A DNA stretch of 64,000 nucleotides. It comes from Pseudomonas anuradhapurensis (GTDB taxonomy: Bacteria; Pseudomonadota; Gammaproteobacteria; Pseudomonadales; Pseudomonadaceae). The stretch covers positions 4,227,001 to 4,291,000 of the forward strand of contig NZ_CP077097.1 in assembly GCF_014269225.2 (NCBI RefSeq), read 5' to 3'. The notes under the pieces were generated by a model. It worked only from the letters and a program-made list of their open reading frames with translations. It was not told where the DNA came from and made no database searches. The stretch's first letter is position 1. Every line of letters begins with the position of its first letter. Shown here piece by piece: positions 17,603 through 27,361 of the stretch. The translations under genes and the position numbers were made by a program.

Positions 17603-17676
17603 GCGGGTATAGTTTAGTGGCAAAACGAAAGCTTCCCAAGCTTTAGTTGAGGGTTCGATTCCCTCTACCCGCTCCA
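17603..17676 (+). tRNA. tRNA-Gly (anticodon CCC)
   Basis: This 74-nt cloverleaf has acceptor strand GCGGGTA pairing with TACCCGC. The D-arm is TAGTTTAGTGGCAAAAC. The anticodon stem AAAGC/GCTTT closes the loop TTCCCAA, and the T-arm is GAGGGTTCGATTCCCTC. The discriminator T and an encoded CCA end follow. It reads GGG codons. It is intact and followed by a terminator; no integrase gene or duplicated 3' end is nearby. Confidence 0.96.
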
Positions 17677-17718
17677 CATCGCACTTGTGCATGGCGTTCC
17701 AACAACGTCATCGCTGTC

Positions 17719-17742
17719 AAAAGGGGCCTCGGCTCCTTTTTT
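17719..17742 (+). terminator. Rho-independent terminator after tRNA-Gly
   Basis: AAAAGGGGC and GCTCCTTTT form a stem (one G-T pair) around a CTCG loop and run into TTTTTT, 42 bp beyond the tRNA. Confidence 0.85.
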
Positions 17743-17838
17743 CGTTTCAGCTCTCCTTTGACTTGCACCATGGCCATTTGCCCGCTGATCCGCTTCAATG
17801 CGCAGATGGTTCCGTGAAACATTTCGAAAGGACGACGC

Positions 17839-19545
17839 ATGTTTCTCTCCCGCTGGCTACCGGGCCTTGCCAATCTGCTGCACTATCGCCGCGAGTGGTT
17901 CCACGCCGACCTGCAGGCCGGCCTGTCGGTGGCGGCGATCCAGATCCCGATTGCCATCGCCTATGCGCAAATCGTCGGCCTGCCGCCGCAGTATGGCTTG
18001 TATGCCTGTGTGCTACCGATGATGGTCTATGCCCTGATCGGCAGCTCGCGCCAGTTGATGGTCGGCCCCGATGCCGCCACTTGCGCCATGATCGCCGGCG
18101 CGGTGGCGCCACTGGCCATGGGCGACCCACAGCGGATTGCCGAGCTTTCGGTAATCGTCACCCTGCTGGTCGGGGTGATGCTTATCGCCGCCGGCCTGGC
18201 CCGGGCGGGGTTCATCGCCAGCTTCTTCTCGCGACCGATCCTGATCGGCTACCTCAACGGCATCGGCCTTAGCCTGATCGCTGGGCAACTGTCCAAGGTG
18301 GTGGGGTTCAGGATCGAAGGCGACGGGTTCATTCTCAGCGTGATCGATTTCTTCCAGCGCCTGGGGGAAATCCACTGGGTGACGCTGTTCATCGGCCTGG
18401 GCGCACTGGGCCTGCTGATATGGCTGCCACGGCGCTACCCGCGCCTGCCCGCAGCACTTACGGTAGTGGCGCTGTTCATGCTGCTGGTCGGCCTGTTCGG
18501 CCTCGACCGCTTCGGTGTCGCCATCCTTGGCCCGGTACCCGCCGGCATTCCGCAACTGGCCTGGCCACACAGTAACCTGGCAGAAATGAAAAGCCTGCTG
18601 CGCGATGCCCTGGGTATCGCCACCGTCAGTTTCTGCAGCGCCATGCTCACCGCACGCAGCTTTGCCGCCCGGCACGGCTACGCCATCAATGCCAACCACG
18701 AATTCGTCGCCCTGGGCGTCAGCAACCTGGCCGCCGGGGTGTCCCAGGGTTTCGCCATCAGCGGCGCCGACTCGCGTACCGCCGTCAACGACATGGTCGG
18801 TGGCAAAAGCCAGCTGGTGGGTATTATCGCCGCGTTGGTCATCGCCCTGATCCTGCTGCTGTTCACCGCACCGATGGCGTGGATCCCGCAGGCCGCGCTG
18901 GGTGCTGTGCTGCTGATGGCCGGCTGGGGGCTGATCGACATCAAGTCGCTGGGGCAGATCCGCCGCCTGAGCCGCTTCGAATTCTGGCTGTGCCTGCTGA
19001 CCACGGTCGGCGTGCTGGGCCTGGGCGTGCTGCCCGGCATCGTGTTTGCCGTGACCCTGGCGATCCTGCGCCTGCTGTACAGCATCTACCAGCCTACCGA
19101 CGCAGTGCTGGGCTGGCTGCCGGGCACCGAAGGCCAGGTGGACATCCGCAAGCACAAGGACGCCCGCACCGTGCCCGGCCTGGTGGTGTACCGTTTCGAC
19201 GACGCGATCCTGTTCTTCAACGCCGACTACTTCAAGATGCGCCTGCTTGAAGCCGTGCAGAGCCAGGCGCAGCCCAAGGCCGTGCTGTTCGATGCCGAAG
19301 CGGTCACCAGCATCGACGTCAGCGGCATCGCCGCCCTGCGCGAAGTGCGTGACACCCTGGCCGCCCAGGGCATCCTCTTCGCCATCGCCCGCGCCCGCGG
19401 CACCTTCCTGCGCATGCTGGTGCGCTCGGGGATGGCACGGCAGATGGAAGACAAGCTGCTGTTCGGTTCGGTGCGGGCGGGCATCCGCGCCTATCGGCTG
19501 TGGCGTAACCGTAATCGCCATGTGCAGGTGGCTGCGCAGGGTTGA
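17839..19545 (+). CDS. SulP-family anion permease with STAS domain
   Basis: This 568-residue membrane transporter has a SulP core of about 11-14 transmembrane segments in residues 20-430, with the family opening ADLQAGLSVAAIQIPIAIAYAQIVGLPPQYGLY near residue 29. A cytoplasmic C-terminal STAS domain occupies about residues 440-550, including LFDAEAVTSIDVSGI with the conserved D-x-S/T region near 493. SulP proteins move sulfate, bicarbonate or dicarboxylates; the substrate cannot be told from sequence. AAAGGA lies at good spacing before the ATG. It appears to be a single-gene unit. Confidence 0.9.
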   Translation: MFLSRWLPGLANLLHYRREWFHADLQAGLSVAAIQIPIAIAYAQIVGLPPQYGLYACVLPMMVYALIGSSRQLMVGPDAATCAMIAGAVAPLAMGDPQRIAELSVIVTLLVGVMLIAAGLARAGFIASFFSRPILIGYLNGIGLSLIAGQLSKVVGFRIEGDGFILSVIDFFQRLGEIHWVTLFIGLGALGLLIWLPRRYPRLPAALTVVALFMLLVGLFGLDRFGVAILGPVPAGIPQLAWPHSNLAEMKSLLRDALGIATVSFCSAMLTARSFAARHGYAINANHEFVALGVSNLAAGVSQGFAISGADSRTAVNDMVGGKSQLVGIIAALVIALILLLFTAPMAWIPQAALGAVLLMAGWGLIDIKSLGQIRRLSRFEFWLCLLTTVGVLGLGVLPGIVFAVTLAILRLLYSIYQPTDAVLGWLPGTEGQVDIRKHKDARTVPGLVVYRFDDAILFFNADYFKMRLLEAVQSQAQPKAVLFDAEAVTSIDVSGIAALREVRDTLAAQGILFAIARARGTFLRMLVRSGMARQMEDKLLFGSVRAGIRAYRLWRNRNRHVQVAAQG

Positions 19546-19566
19546 AAACGCCGCGCTGGTGCTGCT

Positions 19567-19592
19567 GGCCCTATCGCCGGCACGCCGGCTAG
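19567..19592. repeat. Partial REP-like palindrome (CGCCGGCACGCCGGC type)
   Basis: CCCTATCGCCGGCACGCCGG is a short palindrome resembling the one at 47259-47292. It belongs to a third repeat type in this window and sits just downstream of the SulP gene. Confidence 0.5.
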
Positions 19593-19671
19593 CACAGCGA
19601 TGGCAAAGCTACACAGCTTGCATGGCGTGCTAAAGTCGCCCCCGTTCCCGCTCCACCCAACGGACCCCAAC

Positions 19672-20679
19672 ATGCCCGCACTCGACGCCGCCCTCATTCC
19701 CTGGCCAGCACTCGCCGCCCGCCATCCCTGTGACGCCCTGCTGCTCGGCAATGGCCTCAGCCGGGCACTGTGGAAGCCGTTCGGCTACTTCTCGCTGTTC
19801 GAGGAAGCGCAGCGCGCCGGCCGCAAGAAAGGCCTGGCGGTCAGCGACCAGGCCCTGTTCAAGTCATTGGGCACGGAACTGTTCGAGCCCGTGCTCAGCA
19901 CCCTCAACACGACCGTACGGGCCAACGCCGCGCTGGCCATCAATTCCACCGCGCCGCTGAACCGCTACTATTCGATCAAGGAAGCGCTGATCCACGCCGT
20001 TCGCACCGTGCACCTGCCATGGCCACGCATGCCGGTCGCCACCCTGGCAGCGCTCAACCAGGCCCTGCGCAGCTACCGCAGCGTCTATACCAGCAACTAC
20101 GATCTGCTGCTGTCATGGGCCGTGCAACACGCACCACACGGCTTCGCCGAACTGTTCGACGAGCAAGGCTTCTTCGACGTGCGTCGCACCCACGCTGAAG
20201 GCACCCGGCTGCTGCACCTGCACGGCGGCCTGCACCTGCTCAAGCTGCCCGACGGCAGCACCCGCCAGCGCAGCGCCGACAGCGCCGAACTGCTCGATGG
20301 TTTTGCCGTGAACATCCCCGGCGAAGTACCGCTGTTCGTCAACGAAGACCGCAGCGACGAGAAACTGCGCGCCATCCGCAACTCGGACTACCTGAGCTGG
20401 TGCCTGGGGCAACTGGCAGGGGAAAGTCAGGGGCTATGCCTGTTCGGGCAGCATCTGGACAGCACTGACCAGCACCTGCTCGAAGCCATTCGGCAGGCTC
20501 GGCCGAAGCATCTGGCGGTGGCAATACGGCCGCTGAGCGAGGCTTCGGTGATCAACCAGAAGCAGCATTTCGTCGATCGGTTGGGGGATTTGCCAGAAAC
20601 GGCATTGCATTTCTTCGATGCCAGTACCCATCCGCTCGGTAGCGCGGAATTGGCGACAGCATTGCCGCCAACCCGCTGA
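19672..20679 (+). CDS. DUF4917-family protein with SIR2-like motifs
   Basis: This is a 335-residue protein from the ATG at 19672; codons further upstream have no family look. Motifs appear in SIR2-like order: LLLGNGLS (residues 23-30) as a nucleotide-binding turn, SVYTSNYDLLLSW (137-149), and LLHLHGGLHLL (180-190) with a candidate catalytic His. The C-terminal half (CLFGQHLDSTDQHLLEAI) fits the end of that fold. DUF4917 proteins have this pattern, but I know no tested activity. It might bind or hydrolyse NAD, as SIR2-like proteins in defence systems do; no partner gene is present. It converges on the Tad operon end (12-bp gap). Confidence 0.75.
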   Translation: MPALDAALIPWPALAARHPCDALLLGNGLSRALWKPFGYFSLFEEAQRAGRKKGLAVSDQALFKSLGTELFEPVLSTLNTTVRANAALAINSTAPLNRYYSIKEALIHAVRTVHLPWPRMPVATLAALNQALRSYRSVYTSNYDLLLSWAVQHAPHGFAELFDEQGFFDVRRTHAEGTRLLHLHGGLHLLKLPDGSTRQRSADSAELLDGFAVNIPGEVPLFVNEDRSDEKLRAIRNSDYLSWCLGQLAGESQGLCLFGQHLDSTDQHLLEAIRQARPKHLAVAIRPLSEASVINQKQHFVDRLGDLPETALHFFDASTHPLGSAELATALPPTR

Positions 20680-20691
20680 CCACTCGCCCGA

Positions 20692-21744
20692 TCAAGGCGC
20701 CGACGCGGTCGTCACCTGCACCACCGGGCCCGCTGGGCCCACCGCAACCGGCTCGGCCACCGGTGCATTGCCGCCCAACTGGCGAATCTGCCGTACCTGC
20801 TGGACCCTGTTCAGGTTTTCCCAGGCAACGGGATAGTGCCCGGGCGACTGTTCGATCGCACTGCGGAAAAACTGCTCGGCGATGTCCAGCTTGCCTTCTA
20901 CCAGGCAGACATAGCCGACATCATTGCTGGCTTCGGCACGTTTTTCGACCTGCTCGAAGGCAGATACGGCCTCCTCATAACGTGCCATGCGTGCCAGCAG
21001 CAAGCCATAGTTGCGCCACAGCGGTTTGTAGGTGCCGTCGTAGCTCACCCCGCGTTTGTAGTGCTGTTCGGCTTCGCCCCACTGCCCGGCCATGTAGTAG
21101 GAATAGCCCAGGCTGTTCTGCACGAACGCGGAACGTGGCTCGATGAGCTCGGCCAGGCGGTAGTACATCTGCGCCTCGGCGAAGTTGTCGCCCAGGTCGG
21201 CAAGCACGCCCAGGCCGTTGTACGCCTTCAGCGGGGACTTGTTGTCGACCCTGAGCGCCGCCGTCCCAGTCTGGGTGTTGGCGGGGTCCTTGACGAAACG
21301 TTTCTGATCCACCGCCACGGCCTTGGACAACAGTGCCTTGGCTTGCTCATATTTACGCATGGACAGGTTCATCAGGCCCAGTTCGGTCAGCGCGTCGGGG
21401 TTGTCAGGTGCCTTGGCCAGCACTTCGTTGAAGGCCATCTCGGCAAGCTGGTTATTGCCGCGCTCACGGTGAATGCGCCCCACCCACACCAGCGCCTCAT
21501 AGCGTTCCGGGGCCAGTTCGAGTACGCGCAGGTACTGGTACAGCGCCTGGTCAAGGTCCCCTGCCTGGTAGGCCATCGCCGCAACCTGCATCGCCTGGTC
21601 GGGCGAGTTGCTCTGCGTCTGCACCTGGTAAAGCACCGAGTTCCCAGCCGAATAGACCGAACGCACCCCGTTCAGCTCCGGCCCCATGCTCTGGCACCCC
21701 GACAGCACGGCTATCATGGTCAACAGCAAACCGATCCTGTTCAT
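20692..21744 (-). CDS. tadD: Tad pilus lipoprotein TadD (TPR protein)
   Basis: This 350-residue protein has a lipoprotein signal ending in AVLSGC (Cys17), followed by at least six tetratricopeptide repeats across residues 50-310 (for example AYQAGDLDQALYQYLRVLELAPERYEA). A Pro/Ala/Val-rich tail follows. TadD-type TPR lipoproteins act as pilotins or periplasmic scaffolds in Flp pilus assembly, probably for the secretin RcpA. It is the last gene of the minus-strand Tad operon, starting 1 bp after the tadC stop codon. It ends 12 bp from the convergent DUF4917 gene, and no terminator is visible between them. Confidence 0.9.
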   Translation of the reverse strand: MNRIGLLLTMIAVLSGCQSMGPELNGVRSVYSAGNSVLYQVQTQSNSPDQAMQVAAMAYQAGDLDQALYQYLRVLELAPERYEALVWVGRIHRERGNNQLAEMAFNEVLAKAPDNPDALTELGLMNLSMRKYEQAKALLSKAVAVDQKRFVKDPANTQTGTAALRVDNKSPLKAYNGLGVLADLGDNFAEAQMYYRLAELIEPRSAFVQNSLGYSYYMAGQWGEAEQHYKRGVSYDGTYKPLWRNYGLLLARMARYEEAVSAFEQVEKRAEASNDVGYVCLVEGKLDIAEQFFRSAIEQSPGHYPVAWENLNRVQQVRQIRQLGGNAPVAEPVAVGPAGPVVQVTTASAP

Positions 21745-21745
21745 G

Positions 21746-22714
21746 TCATGGCTTCCCGAACGTTTTTATTATCCCGATGATCACCGGGCCGATGGCTACC
21801 AGAAAAAAGCTTGGCCACAGACAGAAAATTAGCGGAAAAACCAGCTTCGTTCCGATTTTCGCGCCCATTTCTTCAGCAGCCTGCATGCGCCGGTCGCGAA
21901 ACTCCTCGGCGTAGATGCGCAAGGTCGCCGCGACACTGGTACCGAAGCGGATACTCTGCGCCAGCAGGCTGACCAGGCCTTGAATGTCTTCCAGGCCGGT
22001 GCGATCCGCCAGTTGCCTGAGTGCTTCGGTACTGGAGATACCCGCGCGGATCTGCGCATTGACCAAGGCCAGTTCCTCGGCCAGTTCGGCCTGGCTGACT
22101 GCCATTTCTTCGGCCACCCGCTCGATAGCCTGGGGCAATGCCAGGCCCGACTCCACGCACACCACCATCAAGTCCAGGGCATCGGGAAAGGCCGCCCGCA
22201 AGCGCCCCTGTCGCGCGGTGCGGCGTTTGTCCACATACATCGCCGGTAGCAACCAGCCGACGGCAGCGCCCATGACCACCACGCCCAGGCCGGTCATCGG
22301 GGAAAGGTTCGGCACCATGGGCAATATCAGCAGCGACACGCCCGACAGCGTCAGCGGCAACAGCAGACGCACGGCCCAGTACACTTGTAGCGATGACGCC
22401 GAGCCATAGCCGGCATGGGTCAACAGGGTTCGGGTTGCCGACACTTTGCCGGCTGCAGACGGCGTAATGCGCCGCCCTACCCGCTCCAGCAGCAGCTGCA
22501 GGTTGCCGGGTGCCTCCCGCCCGGTCGCAGCACTGGAATGATCACGTTTGATCAAGGCAAGGCGGCGCTGCAACGGGCTCTGCAAGCCCAGCACCAGCAG
22601 CGTCATGGTAATGACCGCAATGACTGTACTCACCCCGATCGCACCGACGATCAGCAGGCGTGCCAACGCCTCATTGTCCGTCACCCCACTCAACAAACCG
22701 AGCAAATAGTCCAT
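21746..22714 (-). CDS. tadC: Tad pilus inner-membrane protein TadC
   Basis: This 322-residue type II secretion F-domain protein has transmembrane segments near residues 18-42, 110-128 and 133-155 and at the C-terminus (about 292-315). The cytoplasmic F domain contains FPDALDLMVVCVESGLALPQAIERVAEEM. With TadB it forms the inner-membrane platform on which TadA drives Flp pilin assembly. The ATG at 22714 is chosen over an in-frame GTG at 22723 because GGGGAG lies 8 bp before the ATG and overlaps the GTG too closely. Confidence 0.93.
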   Translation of the reverse strand: MDYLLGLLSGVTDNEALARLLIVGAIGVSTVIAVITMTLLVLGLQSPLQRRLALIKRDHSSAATGREAPGNLQLLLERVGRRITPSAAGKVSATRTLLTHAGYGSASSLQVYWAVRLLLPLTLSGVSLLILPMVPNLSPMTGLGVVVMGAAVGWLLPAMYVDKRRTARQGRLRAAFPDALDLMVVCVESGLALPQAIERVAEEMAVSQAELAEELALVNAQIRAGISSTEALRQLADRTGLEDIQGLVSLLAQSIRFGTSVAATLRIYAEEFRDRRMQAAEEMGAKIGTKLVFPLIFCLWPSFFLVAIGPVIIGIIKTFGKP

Positions 22715-22741
22715 GACTGACACTCCCCCTGCGAGAATGGC

Positions 22742-23728
22742 CTAGATCTGGATACGGATAATTCGGCGGATCCAGAAAATCCCCACCAACATGGAGCCGA
22801 AAGCTCCCATGACGAACATCTGCCCGGTAGGATCCTTGATCAGCAACGTCAGGTAGTCCGGGCTGGTGACAATGATCGCTGCCGCCAGCAGAAAGGGTAT
22901 GGCCACCAATATCCAGGCCGACATCCGCCCTTCGGCCGACATGGTCTTGACCTTGCGCTGAAAGCGGAAACGCCCACGGATCAGGTTGCTCAGGCGCTCC
23001 AGCACTTCGGTCAGGTTGCCGCCGGTCTCACGATGAATCAGGATCGAGGTCACCAGCATCATCACCGTCATGCTGGGCATGCGCTCCAACAGGCCGAGCA
23101 TGGCCCGGCGCACGTCATTGCCGTAGTTGATGTCGGCGAAGGTCAGGCCGAATTCCTGTGCCACCGGCCCCTTGTGCTCATCCGCTACCAGGCGCAGGGT
23201 TTCGTTGAATGGGTGCCCGGCACGCAAGGCCCGGCACATGGCCTCCAGGGCATCCGGCAAACCTTCCTCGAACTTGGCGAACCGCTTGCCACGGTCACGG
23301 ATGATCTTCAGCAATGGCAACCACAACGCCACGAACGCAGCCGCCAGCGCCAGCCACCAGTAGGGTAGGAACAACCAGACCAGCATGCCGGTCGCCGCTG
23401 CCAGCACGAGCCCGGTCAACAGTACCCGATAGGCCCGATACTCATGCCCGGCCTGCTCGATAATCTGCGTCAGCGTGGCCATGAATGGCAGTTGTTCGAG
23501 CCGCGCCTCCAGCGGCGACAGGCGTGTCAGGTATTTCTGTCGCAATACGGTCTGCATGTTCGGCAGGTGGCTTGCCCGCTCCAGGATCACCAGGCGGCCG
23601 CGGATACGCTTGCGCACCTTGCCCGCCTCGCCGAACACGGGTACCACCAGCCCCTGGCTGAGCAGGAACACGGCGATGAACACCATGCCGAGAAACACCA
23701 GGATGTATTCGCCGGGTATCTGGTTCAT
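22742..23728 (-). CDS. tadB: Tad pilus inner-membrane protein TadB
   Basis: This 328-residue F-domain membrane protein is paralogous to TadC. Hydrophobic segments are near residues 8-28, 95-140 and 270-320, and the F domain contains [28 protein letters not shown]. It forms the inner-membrane platform with TadC. The ATG at 23728 overlaps the tadA stop in an ATGA arrangement, so translation is coupled. The 27-bp gap to tadC holds its ribosome site. Confidence 0.93.
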   Translation of the reverse strand: MNQIPGEYILVFLGMVFIAVFLLSQGLVVPVFGEAGKVRKRIRGRLVILERASHLPNMQTVLRQKYLTRLSPLEARLEQLPFMATLTQIIEQAGHEYRAYRVLLTGLVLAAATGMLVWLFLPYWWLALAAAFVALWLPLLKIIRDRGKRFAKFEEGLPDALEAMCRALRAGHPFNETLRLVADEHKGPVAQEFGLTFADINYGNDVRRAMLGLLERMPSMTVMMLVTSILIHRETGGNLTEVLERLSNLIRGRFRFQRKVKTMSAEGRMSAWILVAIPFLLAAAIIVTSPDYLTLLIKDPTGQMFVMGAFGSMLVGIFWIRRIIRIQI

Positions 23729-25167
23729 GGCTGACGAGCCTCCATCCATTCAGGCCGGAACATCGACAGGGGCAATTCGATGCCGCGCTTGGCCAGGGCA
23801 TCGCGAAACGCCGGCACCATGCCACTCGGGCGGAAATCGCCAAGGACCTGGCCCTGCTCGCCCACACCGTTGCGCACGAAAGAGAAGATCTCGGTCATGG
23901 TGATGATTTCGCCTTCCATGCCGTTGATTTCCTGCACACTGACCAGGCGCCGCTTGCCGTCTTCCTGCCGCTCCAGCTGGATCACCACATCGATCGCCGA
24001 TGCGATCTGCTGGCGCATGGCCTTGATCGGGAACGTGGCGCCAGACATCAGCACCATGTTCTCGATCCGGCCCAAGGCGTCGCGCGCGGTGTTGGCGTGG
24101 ATGGTGGTCAGCGAGCCATCGTGGCCGGTGTTCATCGCCGTCAGCATGTCCAGCGCCTCGGCGCCACGCACCTCGCCGATCACGATACGGTCGGGGCGCA
24201 TCCGCAGGCTGTTGCGCACCAGCTCGCGCTGGCCGACCTCGCCGCGCCCCTCGATGTTCGCCGGCCGGGTTTCCAGGCGCACCACGTGCGGCTGCTGCAG
24301 CTGCAGCTCGGCGGAGTCCTCGATGGTGACAATCCGTTCGTTGTGCGGAATGAAACTGGACAGCACATTGAGCATGGTGGTCTTGCCGCAGCCGGTACCG
24401 CCGGAAATCAACACGTTCAACCGCCCCCGCACGATCGCCTTGAGCAGCAAGGCAATGGCAGGCGTCAGCGCGCCGGTCTGGATCAGGCTGTCGGTATTGA
24501 GCAGGTCCACGGCAAAGCGGCGGATCGAGATACTGGGCCCATCTATGGCCAGTGGCGGAATGATCGCATTGACCCGTGAGCCGTCCTTGAGCCGGGCATC
24601 GACCAACGGCGAAGACTCGTCGATGCGCCGGCCCAGGCTGGAGACGATGCGATCGATGATGTTGAGCAGGTGCTGGTCATCGCGAAAACGCACGTCGGTG
24701 CGCTGCAACTTGCCGAACCGTTCGACGTACACCGAGTCATGGCCATTCACCAGGATGTCGGACACCGTGTGGTCGGCCAGCAGCGGCTCCAAAGGGCCGA
24801 GGCCGAGCACTTCGTCGGTGATCTGCTTGATGATCAACTGGCGGCTGGCTGAGCTCACCGGCGCCGACTGTTCGTCGAGCAGGCGTTGGCAGATGTCGCG
24901 GATCTGGCGCACGGCCTCGGCCTGCCCGAGCGAGTCGAGCAAGGACAGGTCCATGACCTTCAGCAGCTGCTGATAGGTCTTCTCGCGCCATTCGGCTTCC
25001 ACCTGGGTGACCTGGCTTCTGGTTTCGAAAAGCACATCCGGGGCTGATTGCTCCCAGGCCATCAGCGCCTCCGCCGCATCCTTGCTGCCGCCACTTGGCA
25101 TGGGCGGCGAGGCTGCCTCCGGGGTGCCAGTCTGTTTGCGTAAACGGTTACGGAAATCGTTAAGCAT
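23725..25167 (-). CDS. tadA: Tad pilus assembly ATPase TadA (CpaF family)
   Basis: This 480-residue secretion ATPase has a Walker A motif GGTGCGKT at residues 256-263, the Asp box IEDSAELQL (282-290), and the later [21 protein letters not shown] with the Walker B glutamate. It carries the long N-terminal region usual for CpaF/TadA. It hydrolyses ATP to power polymerisation and possibly retraction of Flp pili. It follows tadZ by 3 bp and overlaps tadB. Confidence 0.96.
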   Translation of the reverse strand: MLNDFRNRLRKQTGTPEAASPPMPSGGSKDAAEALMAWEQSAPDVLFETRSQVTQVEAEWREKTYQQLLKVMDLSLLDSLGQAEAVRQIRDICQRLLDEQSAPVSSASRQLIIKQITDEVLGLGPLEPLLADHTVSDILVNGHDSVYVERFGKLQRTDVRFRDDQHLLNIIDRIVSSLGRRIDESSPLVDARLKDGSRVNAIIPPLAIDGPSISIRRFAVDLLNTDSLIQTGALTPAIALLLKAIVRGRLNVLISGGTGCGKTTMLNVLSSFIPHNERIVTIEDSAELQLQQPHVVRLETRPANIEGRGEVGQRELVRNSLRMRPDRIVIGEVRGAEALDMLTAMNTGHDGSLTTIHANTARDALGRIENMVLMSGATFPIKAMRQQIASAIDVVIQLERQEDGKRRLVSVQEINGMEGEIITMTEIFSFVRNGVGEQGQVLGDFRPSGMVPAFRDALAKRGIELPLSMFRPEWMEARQP

Positions 25168-25170
25168 GGT

Positions 25171-26388
25171 TCACCCCCGGAAGACACGCTTGAAGGCGCG
25201 CTTGAACAAACCGTTGTCAGCGGCCACCGCTTCGCCAGCCAGCGCCTCGGCCAGGCCACGCAGCGCCTGGGCGATCGCAGACCGAGGCGCTTGCAAAGCC
25301 AACGGCACACCGGTGTTCTGGCTCTGGTTGATGACGCTGAAGTCATTGGGCAGTTTCACGATATTGGTACAGCGCAGCGCCTCGCCGATGTCCTTGAGGC
25401 TGACCGGGGCCGCCTTGTCGTAGCGGTTGACCACCACCTCGAGCTGGTTGCCCCGTACGCCCAGGTCATCCCGCAGAATTCGCGCCAGGGCGCTGGCGTC
25501 ACGCAGGTGATTGACACTCTGCTGCATGACGACGTAAACCCGGTCAGCCTGTTCCAGCACCGAAGCGGTGATGTGGTCGATCTGCCGTGGCAGGTCCGCC
25601 ACCACCCAGTCATAGTTGGCGCGTGCCAGCTGCAACAGCTTGTCGAGCTGTTCGGCCTGGACATCCTGCGGCAGGCACAGCTCATTGGCGCGGCTGCCAA
25701 GCACATGCAGCGAGGGGCTGAAATGGCTGCAGAAGCCACGCAGGGCGACACCATCCATGTCTTTTATCTGCTGCAACACGTCCAGCTGGCTGTGCGACTG
25801 GGCAACATCCAGGTGATGCGACACGCTGCCGAACTGCAGGTCCAGGTCAAGCAACAGGGCGTTGCCCTTGAGGCTCAACTGATGCGCCAGGTTGCAGGCC
25901 AGTACCGTGCCGCCTGAGCCGCCCTTGGCATTCATCACCGCGACCAGCTTGCCGGTCGACTCGCTGCTGGTCTGGGTCTCCGTGACCATGCGGCCCAAGG
26001 CAGCGATAAGCTCCGTGGCCACGATCGGCTCCGGCAGAAAATCGCGCGCACCGGCCTGCATCGCCAGGCGCATGCCTTCCCGATCATCCAGCAGGCCACA
26101 CAGCAACAGCGGCGGGCGTTCGTGGGCCGGGCGTTGCAACAGGGCTGCCAGCTCCTCGCGCCACAGCTGGCCGACGCGCAACAGCAGGAAGTCGGGCATC
26201 CGGTCCAGGCCGAACAGCGGGTCGTTATGGCCATTGCCCACCTGCCGAACATTGACCTCGAGTGCCGGAATGCGCTGGCAGATTTCTTGCAACTGGCGCA
26301 AGGCCAAGGCGTCCGAGCTGCTGATCAACAGACGCTTCCGGGACTTGCTGGAAGTAGCGGATACAGAGGGTTCACTGAGATTCAGCAT
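25171..26388 (-). CDS. tadZ: Tad pilus localisation protein TadZ (CpaE-like, MinD/ParA fold)
   Basis: This 405-residue protein has an N-terminal receiver-like domain (about 18-135) without an obvious phospho-acceptor, then a MinD/ParA-type ATPase domain. The P-loop reads KGGSGGT (155-161), lacking the usual second lysine; such atypical P-loops are known in TadZ/CpaE proteins. TadZ marks the cell pole or assembly site for the Tad machine. Its ATG overlaps the tadF stop by 7 bp. Confidence 0.9.
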   Translation of the reverse strand: MLNLSEPSVSATSSKSRKRLLISSSDALALRQLQEICQRIPALEVNVRQVGNGHNDPLFGLDRMPDFLLLRVGQLWREELAALLQRPAHERPPLLLCGLLDDREGMRLAMQAGARDFLPEPIVATELIAALGRMVTETQTSSESTGKLVAVMNAKGGSGGTVLACNLAHQLSLKGNALLLDLDLQFGSVSHHLDVAQSHSQLDVLQQIKDMDGVALRGFCSHFSPSLHVLGSRANELCLPQDVQAEQLDKLLQLARANYDWVVADLPRQIDHITASVLEQADRVYVVMQQSVNHLRDASALARILRDDLGVRGNQLEVVVNRYDKAAPVSLKDIGEALRCTNIVKLPNDFSVINQSQNTGVPLALQAPRSAIAQALRGLAEALAGEAVAADNGLFKRAFKRVFRG

Positions 26389-26882
26389 GGTGTGATCTCC
26401 GGTGCGACGTCCGCCTTGGGATGACGGCCAAGGCTTTCGCGAGGCAGGGTCGCCTTGAATACGGGCAAGGTAATGGGTACCCCGAAACCTGGAATGAACA
26501 GGCTGAACTGGAAGTTCTGCAGGGTCAGCTGGACATAGCGCACAGCGGCGAACCCGCTGGCATTCACCAGGTCACCGGGGCTGGCCACCGGCGCGCCGTT
26601 CTGGTCCAGGTACCGCAGGGTCAGGTCACCGGTGTCCAGGTCGGCCAACAGGCTGCTGACGCCACTGTCACCGGCGCTGTTGAAGATCGCCCGGCGCAGC
26701 ACGACTGGGTCGCTGATATTGCATACCGCTGCCAGGCGTGCGCCCCGCCGCACCGATTCGTTCAGCACATTCACGGTGTAATACAGCCGCCCCATTTCCA
26801 GCACCCCGAACAACAGGGTGAACAGCAATACGCTGATGAAGGCGAACTCCACCACATACACCCCCTGCATGCTGCGCTTCAT
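26382..26882 (-). CDS. tadF: TadF-like pseudopilin
   Basis: This 166-residue protein begins MKRSMQGVYVVEFAFISVLL, a class-III prepilin-like leader with cleavage expected after Gly7 and Glu at mature position +5, followed by a hydrophobic helix. The rest is a secreted domain without a known catalytic motif. TadE/TadF pseudopilins are processed by the Tad prepilin peptidase and support pilus assembly. The ATG shares one base with the preceding stop codon (TGATG). Naming as TadF rather than a second TadE rests on order. Confidence 0.8.
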   Translation of the reverse strand: MKRSMQGVYVVEFAFISVLLFTLLFGVLEMGRLYYTVNVLNESVRRGARLAAVCNISDPVVLRRAIFNSAGDSGVSSLLADLDTGDLTLRYLDQNGAPVASPGDLVNASGFAAVRYVQLTLQNFQFSLFIPGFGVPITLPVFKATLPRESLGRHPKADVAPEITPC

Positions 26883-27352
26883 CACAGTGCCCTCATCACG
26901 GTGGTGGCGACCAGCGGGAAGTTCAGCGCCACGCTGTTGCCGACAAAGGCCGGAATGCCGCTGGCAATCAGCGGGGAAAACACATAGCTGATGGTCACCT
27001 GCACATGGTCGCTGGTACCCGCCACCTTGGCCACCTGTACGGTGGTGTTGGCCGGCATCCCGGTCAGGCTGCAGGGCGGCGCAGAAGGGGCGCCGAACAC
27101 CGCCACGTATTTGGTCATGCACTCGAGGTCGGGGCTTACCACGACCTGGCCAAGGGTCGCGTTCCAGGCCCGGCTGGCGACGTAACGTGCAGCATCACGG
27201 CTGCCCTGCAACAAGCTGTTGTACTGGTAGAGCATGCGGCCGAATTCGCCAAAGACCAGCAAGGTCAGCAACAGCAATGGCAGGGTCAGCGTGAACTCGA
27301 CGATTGCCACCCCTTGCTGGCGCCGCGCGCGCTTGAGCCGGTGAAGTTCCAT
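26882..27352 (-). CDS. tadE: TadE-like pseudopilin
   Basis: This 156-residue protein carries RRQQGVAIVEFTLTLPLLLL at residues 11-30: a G-xxxx-EF leader-peptidase site followed by the hydrophobic helix, as in TadE. The first and last cysteines in the secreted part (ECM and PPCSL) could form a disulfide. It is processed by TadV and needed for Flp pilus formation by analogy with characterised Tad systems. It is coupled to tadF through TGATG. Confidence 0.85.
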   Translation of the reverse strand: MELHRLKRARRQQGVAIVEFTLTLPLLLLTLLVFGEFGRMLYQYNSLLQGSRDAARYVASRAWNATLGQVVVSPDLECMTKYVAVFGAPSAPPCSLTGMPANTTVQVAKVAGTSDHVQVTISYVFSPLIASGIPAFVGNSVALNFPLVATTVMRAL

Positions 27353-27361
27353 GACACGCTC

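Noticed and set aside
17603..17676. tRNA-Gly as an integration site for a genomic island
   Set aside because: The tRNA is intact, no integrase gene is near, and no second copy of its 3' end was noticed within the window.
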